64,000 nucleotides of DNA from a virus, in the IMG/VR virus record IMGVR_UViG_3300046007_007028, positions 1 through 64,000 of that record. One strand, 5' to 3'. The translations under genes and the position numbers were made by a program. Positions 23,025 through 30,821 of this stretch are shown here, in pieces; the first letter of the stretch is position 1, and the number at the start of each line of letters is the position of its first letter. The notes below the pieces were generated by a model, which did no database searches, had not been told where the DNA came from, and worked only from the letters and a program-made list of their open reading frames with translations.

Positions 23025-23228
23025 ATGACACAAAAGGAAAAACAAAGATGCCGGGATCAATTCGACCAAGTGAACGACTTTTACCGGATTAACCACAGGG
23101 AGCCACGTTTAGACGGGCCGCCCATTGAAAAGATGTTGTATTTCAGACTTGAGGCATTCCGGAAAAATCCGGCATTTGCGCAAGCCGCAAGCGATGAATT
23201 TCAGCTATTGATTGACGTAAACAAGTAA
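23025..23228 (+). CDS. Hypothetical protein, 67 aa
   Basis: ATG at 23025 preferred to the GTG seven codons earlier. Helical, basic first half. Unknown. Confidence 0.45.
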   Translation: MTQKEKQRCRDQFDQVNDFYRINHREPRLDGPPIEKMLYFRLEAFRKNPAFAQAASDEFQLLIDVNK

Positions 23229-23232
23229 CAAA

Positions 23233-23460
23233 ATGCAAACCTTATCCACCCGCTTTGCCACCCTGGCCGCAGCGCAGCAAATGGGATACTTTCCCAATTT
23301 CGACACACAATTTTTTGATTCCTTCAAAAAGGTTCCGAAAAAATACGTTCGGACCACATCCGAACAAACAGCCTTGAAAATGGCCGACCGCCTTGGCAAA
23401 CCAACGGCGGCAAAGAAAGAGGGGCAGAATATTTTTATCATTTGGACAAAAAACAATTAA
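23233..23460 (+). CDS. Hypothetical protein, 75 aa
   Basis: Contains MADRLGKPTAAKKEGQNIFIIW, a helix-loop-strand. Similar short proteins with a final strand ending in Trp are found elsewhere in this region. Unknown. Confidence 0.5.
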   Translation: MQTLSTRFATLAAAQQMGYFPNFDTQFFDSFKKVPKKYVRTTSEQTALKMADRLGKPTAAKKEGQNIFIIWTKNN

Positions 23461-23464
23461 AACC

Positions 23465-23926
23465 ATGCACGCCAAAAAATATTTCATCCGCGAAAAACCC
23501 GTAGCAATCCTGCCGGCCTTCAGCGGAAAATGGGGCACGTATGCCAAAGTAGAGCGGGGCCTGAATTTGAGTGAGAAAAAGCTGGAAGAAAGGGGGTATG
23601 TCCTCAAATACCTGACCCCGGAGGAAGCGCAAGGCTACTATCAGAGGGTGAACGCTGAACTCCACGAACAACGGGCCATGGAATTATTGGACAGGGCCGA
23701 ACAAGTGGCCTTGTGTTTGACCTGCCCGCCTGTGCCAATATTTGATGGGATTGCCAAATTGAAAGGCGAACCCATGCGGGATGCTTACCATGGATGTGGT
23801 AAGGGGACGGCCTACATACAGGATGGTTTTGTGGTGGCCTTTCATTACGGATATGCAAGGCCGGAGAATGCACCGGGGGAAGGGTGTAAGGTGATGTTAT
23901 CAGGGAATGAGATTGTTTTTGTATGA
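23465..23926 (+). CDS. Hypothetical protein, 153 aa
   Basis: Start at ATG 23465; the frame extends 24 codons into the previous gene. N-terminal half charged and helical; C-terminal half has CLTCPP, CGKGTAYIQDG and HYGYARPENAPGEG, a Cys/Gly-rich part that could bind a metal. ATGA overlap with the next gene. Confidence 0.5.
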   Translation: MHAKKYFIREKPVAILPAFSGKWGTYAKVERGLNLSEKKLEERGYVLKYLTPEEAQGYYQRVNAELHEQRAMELLDRAEQVALCLTCPPVPIFDGIAKLKGEPMRDAYHGCGKGTAYIQDGFVVAFHYGYARPENAPGEGCKVMLSGNEIVFV

Positions 23927-24207
23927 GAACGACAATACACGACAACGGGCAGGAATTTACCTTCCCCAATGGCTTTGAAAGCTGGCACGAAACGCATTAC
24001 CAAATTTCCGCAGCAATACATTCCAGACAACAAAGCCACCCTATTTCCGGCCTTGTGCATGATACGCAAAAAGGGATGGGACTTGCCGGACTTCCGGCCC
24101 TTGCCGTCCATTTAACAAATGAATTTGAGCAAGCGAATGAGGGGCGTGAATGGGACGGGGAATATTTTGAAGCAATCGAAACTTTTGTTGACTCTAAAAA
24201 CTTATGA
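23923..24207 (+). CDS. Hypothetical protein, 94 aa
   Basis: Contains WHETHYQISAAIH, several His residues and a short acidic C-terminus. The pattern of His/Glu could hint at a metal-binding helix, but no family is recognised. ATGA overlaps on both sides. Confidence 0.5.
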   Translation: MRTTIHDNGQEFTFPNGFESWHETHYQISAAIHSRQQSHPISGLVHDTQKGMGLAGLPALAVHLTNEFEQANEGREWDGEYFEAIETFVDSKNL

Positions 24208-24500
24208 AAACAAATTTCACACCGGGACCTTGGATTTATCAACAAGGCCACTCCCCAGCATTTCAGGGCCATGTTTGGTCTGAAGAAACGGGTAAATACA
24301 TAGCCGTAACGCATGAAGACGAAGGCGGACACAACGCCGCCTTAATCGCCGCCGCCCCTGTTATGTACGAACAGCTTGTAAAAGCCCTTGAATGGCTGGA
24401 CGCCCTCGAATCGGGGGTAAGTATGCCTGAGATGCGACGGGCCTCAATACAGGCATTTTTGCAAGAAATACGGGGGACCTTAAACAAGGTTGGATCATGA
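24204..24500 (+). CDS. Conserved phage protein with FTPGPW/NAALIAAAP pattern, 98 aa
   Basis: Begins with FTPGPWIYQQG and has GGHNAALIAAAPVMYEQLVKALEWLD. FTPGPW plus NA-LIAAAP-LLEAL is a widespread signature of small phage proteins of unknown function. ATGA overlap with the next gene. Confidence 0.7.
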   Translation: MKTNFTPGPWIYQQGHSPAFQGHVWSEETGKYIAVTHEDEGGHNAALIAAAPVMYEQLVKALEWLDALESGVSMPEMRRASIQAFLQEIRGTLNKVGS

Positions 24501-24742
24501 GAATCACCCTAACCATCCAAACCTGCGACCGTCCCCGCTTTGATGCGGCGGTAAAGGTGGCATTGAAGGGCTCCAGTCCTTTGATTGATTGGGGCAAGCC
24601 TTTGGGCAACGCTTCTGGATTTGCTCCGGTGCATATTGTGTGTGATGGGTACACGGAGGGGGAATTGGGTTTTAAAATTGGGCAGGAGTATGGCAAACAT
24701 TTTTTCAAATTCAAACAAATAAAACAATGGGATACAATTTAG
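24497..24742 (+). CDS. Hypothetical protein, 81 aa
   Basis: Short alpha/beta protein with PVHIVCDGYTEGELGFKIGQEYGKHFFKF. Overlaps the next start by 16 bases. Unknown. Confidence 0.5.
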   Translation: MRITLTIQTCDRPRFDAAVKVALKGSSPLIDWGKPLGNASGFAPVHIVCDGYTEGELGFKIGQEYGKHFFKFKQIKQWDTI

Positions 24743-25203
24743 CAATCGGTCAACTAAAGACCACAATCGAATCAGAAGGACTCCATACAAGAATTGTTAA
24801 TGATGTCGAGCCGATGCGATTAGACGAAGCACCTGCGTACGGAGAACCTACCGATGGGACCAACCAAAGATGGCCGTCATATACCGTATGGCGCAACGCA
24901 ATGGATTTTATCGGTCTTTCTGATCTTATGTACAACAATGAACACGGTCTTTTAAGGAGTCATCCCGGATGCTTTCCATTAACAAAAGCACACAAAAAAG
25001 CGATTGACGAAGCACGCAAAAATTTTTACAAGAAATATCCAAACTGCAAGCCCGGATACGAACCCGGAAAGGATATTTTCTTAACCGATCCGGACCCAAG
25101 TTGGCCGATTCAAAACAGTTATGCCACACGATTAGAATGGCTTAAATTCTGGGTTGATTGGGCCTTAAAAAATTGCTCACAGCCTGTTTTTTATAATTCG
25201 TAG
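24727..25203 (+). CDS. Hypothetical protein, 158 aa
   Basis: Begins MGYNLAIGQLK and has WPSYTVWRNAMDFIGLSDLMY, LLRSHPGCFPLTKAH and TRLEWLKFWVDWAL. It looks like a member of a phage family of about this size that begins MGY-L-IGEL, function unknown. Confidence 0.6.
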   Translation: MGYNLAIGQLKTTIESEGLHTRIVNDVEPMRLDEAPAYGEPTDGTNQRWPSYTVWRNAMDFIGLSDLMYNNEHGLLRSHPGCFPLTKAHKKAIDEARKNFYKKYPNCKPGYEPGKDIFLTDPDPSWPIQNSYATRLEWLKFWVDWALKNCSQPVFYNS

Positions 25204-25208
25204 CATTT

Positions 25209-25391
25209 ATGACCACCACCCTCCTTCCACCTCGCACCCTCCGCCAACTAATGGCCGGGGATTTGCTCGCACAACCTGATTATCTGAATACCTTGCACCT
25301 CATCCAGATCATTTTGGACAAGAAAAACACGGATTCCGTCGTAAAATGGACGGCAGCCAAGATATTGGGGGATAGATTGCAGGAGAATTAA
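25209..25391 (+). CDS. Hypothetical protein, 60 aa
   Basis: Helical, Leu-rich small protein (LRQLMAGDLLAQPDYLNTLHLIQIIL). Unknown. Confidence 0.45.
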   Translation: MTTTLLPPRTLRQLMAGDLLAQPDYLNTLHLIQIILDKKNTDSVVKWTAAKILGDRLQEN

Positions 25392-25392
25392 C

Positions 25393-25683
25393 ATGGATAT
25401 GGGTATGAAATCATCTTACATGGGCACGGCAATGTTTATGGCTTTGTTGGCCACTCAGGACAATTTTGGCAGCCTACCAGAAATTGACGACCACGAATCC
25501 GACGAGGACCGAATAGAACGGCTGGAAAGGGACGCTCGGCATAAGAAACGGATACTTGCCCAACAAGAGGCCGACCGCAACAAAGCCAAAGGGCTGCGCC
25601 AATTCTTCTACGGGCCAAATAGCCTTTGGGCCCTGAATCAAAAGTCGGCAGACAAAAAGGCAAAAAGGAATAACTGGATTTAA
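25393..25683 (+). CDS. Hypothetical charged protein, 96 aa
   Basis: Met-rich N-terminus, then a very charged, probably coiled-coil stretch (residues 30-70), and a basic C-terminus. One base after the previous stop. Unknown. Confidence 0.45.
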   Translation: MDMGMKSSYMGTAMFMALLATQDNFGSLPEIDDHESDEDRIERLERDARHKKRILAQQEADRNKAKGLRQFFYGPNSLWALNQKSADKKAKRNNWI

Positions 25684-25698
25684 TCAACAAAAACAAAA

Positions 25699-26085
25699 AT
25701 GAAAACAGTAAAACAATGGCTTGAGCAGCTTCCGGACGGATACCGGGAGAGGGCGTTGGAGAATTTGGTCCAAGACGGGAGGGAGAAAAACTCTGTCGGG
25801 CTTATATATTTGGCAATCCACAGGGCTTTTACATGGCAGGAAACAAAAGAGGGTTTTAGTTTTTGGGCCGCGGTGTACTCCCACTATGCAGCCAAAAGCG
25901 TGCCTCTCCCGCAACTTGCCCCACTCCCACCGCCACCATCAAAACCCCTCCCCTACCGCCTTATCCTTGCCATGTTGGGGGTACTGGTTGCGGCTGCCGG
26001 CTTCTTTATGGACCTCCAGTATTTCGTCGGCTTCGGGACCGCCATCGTATCATTTGCCATATTTTTTAAAATTGAGAAAGCATGA
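25699..26085 (+). CDS. Hypothetical two-pass membrane protein, 128 aa
   Basis: Soluble N-terminal 60 residues beginning MKTVKQWLEQLPDGYRERAL, a Pro-rich linker and two hydrophobic segments (about 88-106 and 110-124). The N-terminal domain is of a kind seen in several small phage proteins. Probably membrane-bound with a cytoplasmic domain. Confidence 0.5.
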   Translation: MKTVKQWLEQLPDGYRERALENLVQDGREKNSVGLIYLAIHRAFTWQETKEGFSFWAAVYSHYAAKSVPLPQLAPLPPPPSKPLPYRLILAMLGVLVAAAGFFMDLQYFVGFGTAIVSFAIFFKIEKA

Positions 26086-26276
26086 AAACCCCTAAAGAAA
26101 TCAAACCTCACCCCGTAGCCATCGGGCTGTTTTTTGTGGCGGTGGCCCTTTTGATTGGTGGCTGGATTGCGGCCATATACACACCCCTTGAATCCAGATT
26201 GCCACACGCTTTGTCATATACCGGGATTGCGGTCATGGGCCTATGTCTACTCATTTTAATCTTTCAGAAATCATGA
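26082..26276 (+). CDS. Small two-pass membrane protein, 64 aa
   Basis: Two hydrophobic segments (about residues 12-32 and 43-61), ATGA overlap with the membrane protein before it. Perhaps a partner of that protein. Confidence 0.5.
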   Translation: MKTPKEIKPHPVAIGLFFVAVALLIGGWIAAIYTPLESRLPHALSYTGIAVMGLCLLILIFQKS

Positions 26277-26590
26277 TGCCACACCATATCATAACGGCCT
26301 GCCACGTGCTGGCTCAAACGGGGGTAAGATCCCGGCTTTTAATTCACTCCTTCCAGAAGGAGGTGATTGTTGAGATGCTCGATGCCTTTGGTGGGACGCT
26401 GGAGGTGACGGCCTACGGGCTCAAGTATTCGCAAGATGTCAAAGACATGGTGCAGGTAGAGGCGTTTGTCCCCATGTCAGAGGTCAAACAAAACGAACAG
26501 ATTGCCGCATGGGGTTGTTCCTTGAATTTTTACAGCCCGATGCAAGAGGGGCCGAAACCAGAATGGAGGGATGGGATATTGATATTATGA
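26273..26590 (+). CDS. Hypothetical protein, 105 aa
   Basis: ATG at 26273 overlaps the upstream stop as ATGA. Beta-rich second half. Unknown. Confidence 0.45.
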   Translation: MMPHHIITACHVLAQTGVRSRLLIHSFQKEVIVEMLDAFGGTLEVTAYGLKYSQDVKDMVQVEAFVPMSEVKQNEQIAAWGCSLNFYSPMQEGPKPEWRDGILIL

Positions 26591-26697
26591 AACGAGAACT
26601 GCTTGAAAAATTCAAAGGATGGGCTTGTATAGCCCTTCTTTTTGCCTTTTCGATTTACGTCTGGGCACAGTTGATAGCGACTTTAATTTTGAAATAA
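26587..26697 (+). CDS. Single-pass membrane peptide, 36 aa
   Basis: A charged N-terminus and one hydrophobic segment (ACIALLFAFSIYVWAQLIAT). The ATGA overlap is the main support. Confidence 0.4.
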   Translation: MKRELLEKFKGWACIALLFAFSIYVWAQLIATLILK

Positions 26698-26698
26698 A

Positions 26699-26947
26699 AT
26701 GTTTGACAACGACACCCCACCAACCTACCCTGTCACCGTCCAGGACTACATTGATAACAATTATCAAAAGCCTTGGTCTGATGTTTTAAGCTGGTTTTTG
26801 ACAAGCTATTTGGAAGAGGAATGCGAAACCAAAACAGACCTGCTGATTTATTTGGGATATGCAGATGCCCCGGAATCATTGATTGATATGGTTCGGAATG
26901 ATACGTTCCCGGAGCAACTAACCGAAGAATACGAGGGGTTGGTCTAA
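26699..26947 (+). CDS. Hypothetical acidic protein, 82 aa
   Basis: Strongly acidic, with LTSYLEEECETKTDLLIYLGYAD. Such acidic small proteins can mimic DNA, but there is no specific evidence for that here. After it, 26948-27057 holds no clear gene; a TTG-start 23-residue hydrophobic frame at about 26982 is possible. Confidence 0.45.
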   Translation: MFDNDTPPTYPVTVQDYIDNNYQKPWSDVLSWFLTSYLEEECETKTDLLIYLGYADAPESLIDMVRNDTFPEQLTEEYEGLV

Positions 26948-27057
26948 GATTTTTATTCACCCGACAAAACATCATTTACTTTGAAAAGTACAATCAAACA
27001 AGCGTTGCGGCTGCTTATCCTTGCCGCTATCATTTACATCTCATTTTTTTAAAACCT

Positions 27058-27924
27058 ATGCAATTACAGAAAGCAACCCGGAAGAAGACGAAGCTACGGC
27101 TAAATCTTTCGGCCCCTTCAGGTGCGGGAAAGACCTATTCAGCCCTTCTTATGGCCAAAGGATTGGTCGGGGATTGGGACAAAATTGCCGTTATTGATAC
27201 CGAAAACGGTTCGGCATCTCTGTACGAACACCTCGGCCCGTTCAACGTCATTGACCTTGCCCCACCATTTTCCCCGGAGCGATACATACAAGCCATTGAC
27301 GCTTGTGTTGCCGCTGGGATGGAGTGCATTATCATTGACTCCAGTTCACACGAATGGAGCGGCCCCGGAGGGTGTCTGGAGTCAAACGACGCACTTGCCG
27401 CTGCAAAGTTTAAAGGAAACAATTGGGCCGCCTGGAACGAAACGACGCCCCGCCACGAACGCTTTGTGAGCAAGGTGCTTCACTGCGACGCTCACGTAAT
27501 TACCTGCACCCGTTCCAAGATGGAGACCGTTCAGGAAGGGGGAAAGATAAAGAAGTTGGGTATGAAGGACATCCAAAGGGAAAACTGGGAGTACGAATTA
27601 ACCGTATCGCTATCAATTGATAGAGATACCCACATGGCGGTCCCAAGCAAGGACCGTACGCAACTGTTTGAGGGCACAGCTCCATTTGTCATCACCGAAG
27701 AAACCGGTAAACTGATAAAGGCATGGTGCGAAACCGGCGTGGTGGACCCGGTCAATGAGTTCCGGGACAAGTTGCGCAAGGTTATTGACAACCCGCTTAT
27801 CACTCCAGAGGAACGGGCTAAGTGGGAGAACTGGATGCCGTCTGGCACGGCAGAAACCCTTCAGGGACAGATTGCAAAAGCACAGGAAATGATTAACCAA
27901 CGCACCAATGAACCTCAACCGTGA
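27058..27924 (+). CDS. Sak4-like RecA-fold ATPase, single-strand annealing recombinase
   Basis: A 288-residue AAA_24-type ATPase. Walker A is SAPSGAGKTYS (residues 18-28), followed by LLMAKGL and AVIDTENGSA; the Walker B strand is MECIIIDSSSHEW. HVITCTRSKME is the sensor region. This layout matches Sak4-type phage recombinases, which anneal single strands together with SSB. It is followed by a small basic protein and a Gp157-like protein, the usual company of Sak4. Confidence 0.8.
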   Translation: MQLQKATRKKTKLRLNLSAPSGAGKTYSALLMAKGLVGDWDKIAVIDTENGSASLYEHLGPFNVIDLAPPFSPERYIQAIDACVAAGMECIIIDSSSHEWSGPGGCLESNDALAAAKFKGNNWAAWNETTPRHERFVSKVLHCDAHVITCTRSKMETVQEGGKIKKLGMKDIQRENWEYELTVSLSIDRDTHMAVPSKDRTQLFEGTAPFVITEETGKLIKAWCETGVVDPVNEFRDKLRKVIDNPLITPEERAKWENWMPSGTAETLQGQIAKAQEMINQRTNEPQP

Positions 27925-28096
27925 ACTGACCTGCATCATTTCCGACGCCCGGTTGTTTAGCGACGCTGACCGCACCCGATTCAGGGAGCGGACGGCTCGC
28001 AGGCCGGTGGAACAGGTTGTTGCCGTGGCCCGTCGGGTGGAAGCGGCAAGGTGGAAGAAGTGGAAAGAAGAGCATCGTAATTTTTTGATAGGATGA
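27908..28096 (+). CDS. Small basic protein, 62 aa
   Basis: Arg-rich, helical. It overlaps the recombinase gene by 17 bases and the next gene as ATGA. Possibly DNA-binding, unproven. Confidence 0.45.
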   Translation: MNLNRELTCIISDARLFSDADRTRFRERTARRPVEQVVAVARRVEAARWKKWKEEHRNFLIG

Positions 28097-28605
28097 ATTT
28101 ATTCAACATTACACACGAACGCAAGCTGCTTATGCAGCAGTTGGAAGCCGCAGACGGGGAGGCGTCAGAGGAGCTTCTGGAAGAACTTGCAATCAATCGG
28201 TCAAACTTTGAAGAAAAGGCCGAAGGATACGCCTACATGATGCGCAAACTCGAAACGGATGTGAATGCCGTCAAAAGCGAAATCGACCGCCTGACGGCCC
28301 TAAAAACGGCAAAAGAAAGGGCATACGAACGCCTTGAAAAGACTTTGCTTGATGCCGTTGTTCAATACGGGGAGAAAGGCAAGGACGACGTGGCAAGGGC
28401 CGAGGTTGGGACTTTCCGGTTTTCAACCCGTCGCAATCCCGCTTCGGTTGAGATTTTGGATGAAGAGGCTATTCCAGAGGAGTACAAGGTGAGCAAGACG
28501 ACGGTGAGCGTAAGCAAGACGACGATCAAAAACGCCTTGTCTTTGGGGCAGTCCGTTCCGGGGGCGCAGATGAAGGAGGGGGACTTGAGGCTGGTTGTGA
28601 AGTAA
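28093..28605 (+). CDS. Gp157-like phage protein
   Basis: 170 residues with an acidic N-terminus, a long coiled coil (about 40-95: YMMRKLETDVNAVKSEIDRL and following) and a C-terminal strand region with FRFSTRRNPASVEI and IPEEYKV. This is the layout of the Siphovirus Gp157 family, first linked to phage resistance in Streptococcus; the molecular role is unclear. It sits next to the recombinase as in many phages. Confidence 0.75.
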   Translation: MNLFNITHERKLLMQQLEAADGEASEELLEELAINRSNFEEKAEGYAYMMRKLETDVNAVKSEIDRLTALKTAKERAYERLEKTLLDAVVQYGEKGKDDVARAEVGTFRFSTRRNPASVEILDEEAIPEEYKVSKTTVSVSKTTIKNALSLGQSVPGAQMKEGDLRLVVK

Positions 28606-28624
28606 AAAAATGTTTTTACATTTG
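28594..28624 (+). promoter_or_regulatory. Bacteroidota-type promoter before the structured stretch
   Basis: TACATTTG (28617-28624) with GTTG (28594-28597) 19 bases upstream. It lies across the end of the Gp157-like gene and points into the gene-free stretch. Confidence 0.65.
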
Positions 28625-28640
28625 CAGCGGATAGAAAACC

Positions 28641-29093
28641 AAGCTGAACCGGTTTATTGCCCAACCAACCCCTCATAGGGCAAAAGTGTGCATCCTAATT
28701 ACCGGTTCAGCCATAGTTTAGCAATAAGCTATGCGGTTTTTGGGGTGCACACTTTTGTTTTGCCCCTCTTTGGTTTTGACTTTCTACCATAGTCCAAAGA
28801 CAAAAAGAAAGGCCGTTTGATCCGGCTGGGAGTAATCCTGAAAACTCGACCACACACAGGCTTGCGATTAAGTCCTGCTCTGACCCAAGGTGTCAACAGG
28901 CAACTGGTGCCGGAAGGTAGTAAGTCTGATGAACGAAACACCCAAAGCTGTTAAAGCTGAAGTTAATAAGAATTGGGACAGGACGGAAGTGGTGGTTTGG
29001 GTTGAAGTGTTAATAGGAGACACTTAAATCTTGGTACATGGGGAACCTATACACCAGGATAAAAACCTTCCTATGATTAAAAACCAATAATTT
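28641..29093 (+). ncRNA. Candidate structured RNA in a 490-base gene-free stretch
   Basis: No convincing gene between 28606 and 29093. Helix A: GCTGAACCGGT (28643-28653) with ACCGGTTCAGC (28701-28711), 11 of 11. Inside it TTGCCC (28657-28662) with GGGCAA (28678-28683). Helix B: AAAAGTGTGCA (about 28682-28692) with TGCACACTTTT (28746-28756). Since one arm of B lies inside helix A and the other after it, A and B can only coexist as a pseudoknot, or switch. Hairpin C: CATAG/CTATG (28712-28733). Further hairpins follow to about 29040. A promoter points into it. Known RNA families were considered but none fits. Confidence 0.5.
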
Positions 29094-29414
29094 ATGCTAC
29101 TCCACACAATCGAACGAGGCAAGTATGCGAGGGTGGTCGCTGAAAGGGTGGTTTACATTGAAGCATCCGGTCAGGACCAAACAACCCTGCACATGACAGA
29201 CAAACGGATGATTGCGGTACGTGGTGCATTGGGATTGATTGCGGCCAAATTCCCGACCTTTTCTCAGGCTGCCAAATATTGCTATGTGAATCCGGACCAT
29301 GTTTATTCCGTTCGGGTAATTGGTATGAGGGTTCATATTAAGTTTGGGAATGGGGAGAAGCTGGAGGTGGGCCGGAGCAAAAAATTCTACAAACAATTTT
29401 TGTCGTCCCTTTGA
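29094..29414 (+). CDS. Free-standing LytTR DNA-binding domain protein
   Basis: 106 residues that cover one LytTR domain: VYIEASGQDQTTLHMTD (strands 1-2), a helix ending in FPTFSQAAKYCYVNPDHVYSV and a last strand pair KLEVGRSKKFYKQF. The VNPDHV string is the family's usual VN-++V core. No receiver or membrane part. Likely a phage regulator of early or middle genes; targets unknown. It follows the structured element. Confidence 0.65.
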   Translation: MLLHTIERGKYARVVAERVVYIEASGQDQTTLHMTDKRMIAVRGALGLIAAKFPTFSQAAKYCYVNPDHVYSVRVIGMRVHIKFGNGEKLEVGRSKKFYKQFLSSL

Positions 29415-29456
29415 GGGGTTTGGTCGAAGAATTTATATCTGATTGAGAGGGTGAAA

Positions 29457-29464
29457 TATTTTTG
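29457..29464 (+). promoter_or_regulatory. -7 promoter box before the 86-aa gene
   Basis: TATTTTTG, five bases before the ATG at 29469. No TTTG-like -33 box; it might depend on a regulator such as the LytTR protein next to it. Confidence 0.4.
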
Positions 29465-29468
29465 AAAC

Positions 29469-29729
29469 ATGGAAGCAACAAAACCAACAAAACAACAAAT
29501 CAACGCTGCGGCACTGGAGGTGATTGCTCGTATTTCTGAAGGTAAGGAACGTGAGAGGCTGGAGAGGGAGGTAGGGGAGGTTCTAAATAAACCAAGAAAC
29601 ATAATTGGAAATGCTTTATGGAATAACGATAATCTAGCATTTTCTTTTTGGCCTACTTGGATAGACTGTTGTAATTCAAATGGATACCTTGTCGCCACCT
29701 TCAAACTCAAATCCCGCAAAACCGTTTAA
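29469..29729 (+). CDS. Hypothetical protein, 86 aa
   Basis: Charged helical N-terminal half, Trp/Cys-rich second half. Unknown. Confidence 0.45.
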   Translation: MEATKPTKQQINAAALEVIARISEGKERERLEREVGEVLNKPRNIIGNALWNNDNLAFSFWPTWIDCCNSNGYLVATFKLKSRKTV

Positions 29730-29762
29730 GAACATCCAAAACAAAACTTTAACAAAAAACAA

Positions 29763-29966
29763 ATGGAAGCAAAAGAATTTTACGACAAAAGATTAAAAGA
29801 AGATGGCACTATTGGTAGTGTTCAGCTTATGGAAGAGTATGCAAAACACATTATTGAAATAAATTTTTGCGATGGAATCTCAATTGAATTTAATAAGCTG
29901 TCAGTAGAAGATTTAAAACGTATGCATAGGGCGGTAAGCTTATGTGTCATGTGGGTCAACACTTAA
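29763..29966 (+). CDS. Hypothetical protein, 67 aa
   Basis: Small acidic helical protein, A/T-rich coding. Unknown. Confidence 0.45.
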   Translation: MEAKEFYDKRLKEDGTIGSVQLMEEYAKHIIEINFCDGISIEFNKLSVEDLKRMHRAVSLCVMWVNT

Positions 29967-29987
29967 TTACTTAACCAAACCATTCAA

Positions 29988-30491
29988 ATGATCTTCCTGC
30001 AAACCTCCGCCACGACCTTCCACCAGATTGATGCTGGGGAGGTGGTATTTATTAACACAACAATCAATACAATCTTGCACAAGGATAATATTATCAATTA
30101 TTCCGATGACTTTGAGGGCAGGATTGTTCAGGAATTGGTTCGGGCCAATCCAATGATTTCTAAAGTGAACGAATCGGAGTATCTGAATCGGAACAAGATT
30201 GACCGGATTGAAAGGATTGGATACGACTACCATGCCTACATTTCCGGAAGTCCATTTAGACTCGACCCCAACTGCCTTCTGGTCCACCTTACATTCAAAA
30301 AAAGCTATGTGAAAACAGCAAAGCAATACATCAATAACTTGGACAACCAGGGCATCATTGATTCAATAATCCTTGGTCCGGGAACCGTGGAACACAAAAT
30401 ACGGAGGATTGCAAAAGAGGACATTGGCGAAACGGTCAATACCTACTACATCAACAAAAGGAAGAGGGAATTGAAAGCGAAAAACAAATAA
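29988..30491 (+). CDS. Hypothetical protein, 167 aa
   Basis: Mixed alpha/beta; the last 30 residues are very basic (INKRKRELKAKNK), suggesting nucleic-acid contact. A/T-rich. No family recognised. Confidence 0.5.
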   Translation: MIFLQTSATTFHQIDAGEVVFINTTINTILHKDNIINYSDDFEGRIVQELVRANPMISKVNESEYLNRNKIDRIERIGYDYHAYISGSPFRLDPNCLLVHLTFKKSYVKTAKQYINNLDNQGIIDSIILGPGTVEHKIRRIAKEDIGETVNTYYINKRKRELKAKNK

Positions 30492-30495
30492 GAGC

Positions 30496-30756
30496 ATGAA
30501 AACCAAAAACATCCGGGACTTTGTAATCGTCCCAACAACGCCCGAAGAGGCGCAAAAGGTAGCAGATCGGCTGGTGGAGATGGGGGAGCCTGTATTTGAG
30601 CCGGAGGAGTTTGCTAAATGTTTTAATCGTTTCCGATGGGTGACGTTTGATGGGGATGATTGGGTCCAAAATAAGCCAAATTTTGAAAACCGCCCCCGCA
30701 TCTCAGCAGCCGATTTTTTGGCGGGGGATACTCAAAAGATTTTGGAGGTGGAGTAA
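30496..30756 (+). CDS. Hypothetical protein, 86 aa
   Basis: Has FVIVPTTPEEAQKVADRLVEMG, a strand-helix unit, then FRWVTFDGDDWV and the end ISAADFLAG. The same plan is common in small phage proteins that end in the words ISA-EFLA-. Function unknown. Confidence 0.5.
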   Translation: MKTKNIRDFVIVPTTPEEAQKVADRLVEMGEPVFEPEEFAKCFNRFRWVTFDGDDWVQNKPNFENRPRISAADFLAGDTQKILEVE

Positions 30757-30821
30757 GTATTCAACCAAAACCAATCCAGAGCCGTAAAAAGCAACAAAAT
30801 AAAAACCTTTAATTTTACGAC

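Noticed and set aside
28926-28939. Hammerhead-ribozyme-like core CTGATGA followed by CGAAAC
   Set aside because: Stem II would have no base pairs and no matching stem I strand is found around the only possible GTC cleavage site near 28892; judged chance.
28729-28941. Minus-strand frame of 70 residues in the structured stretch
   Set aside because: Composition (many Arg, Ser, Pro, Cys) is unlike the neighbouring genes and the frame runs across strong inverted repeats; likely a shadow of structured RNA.
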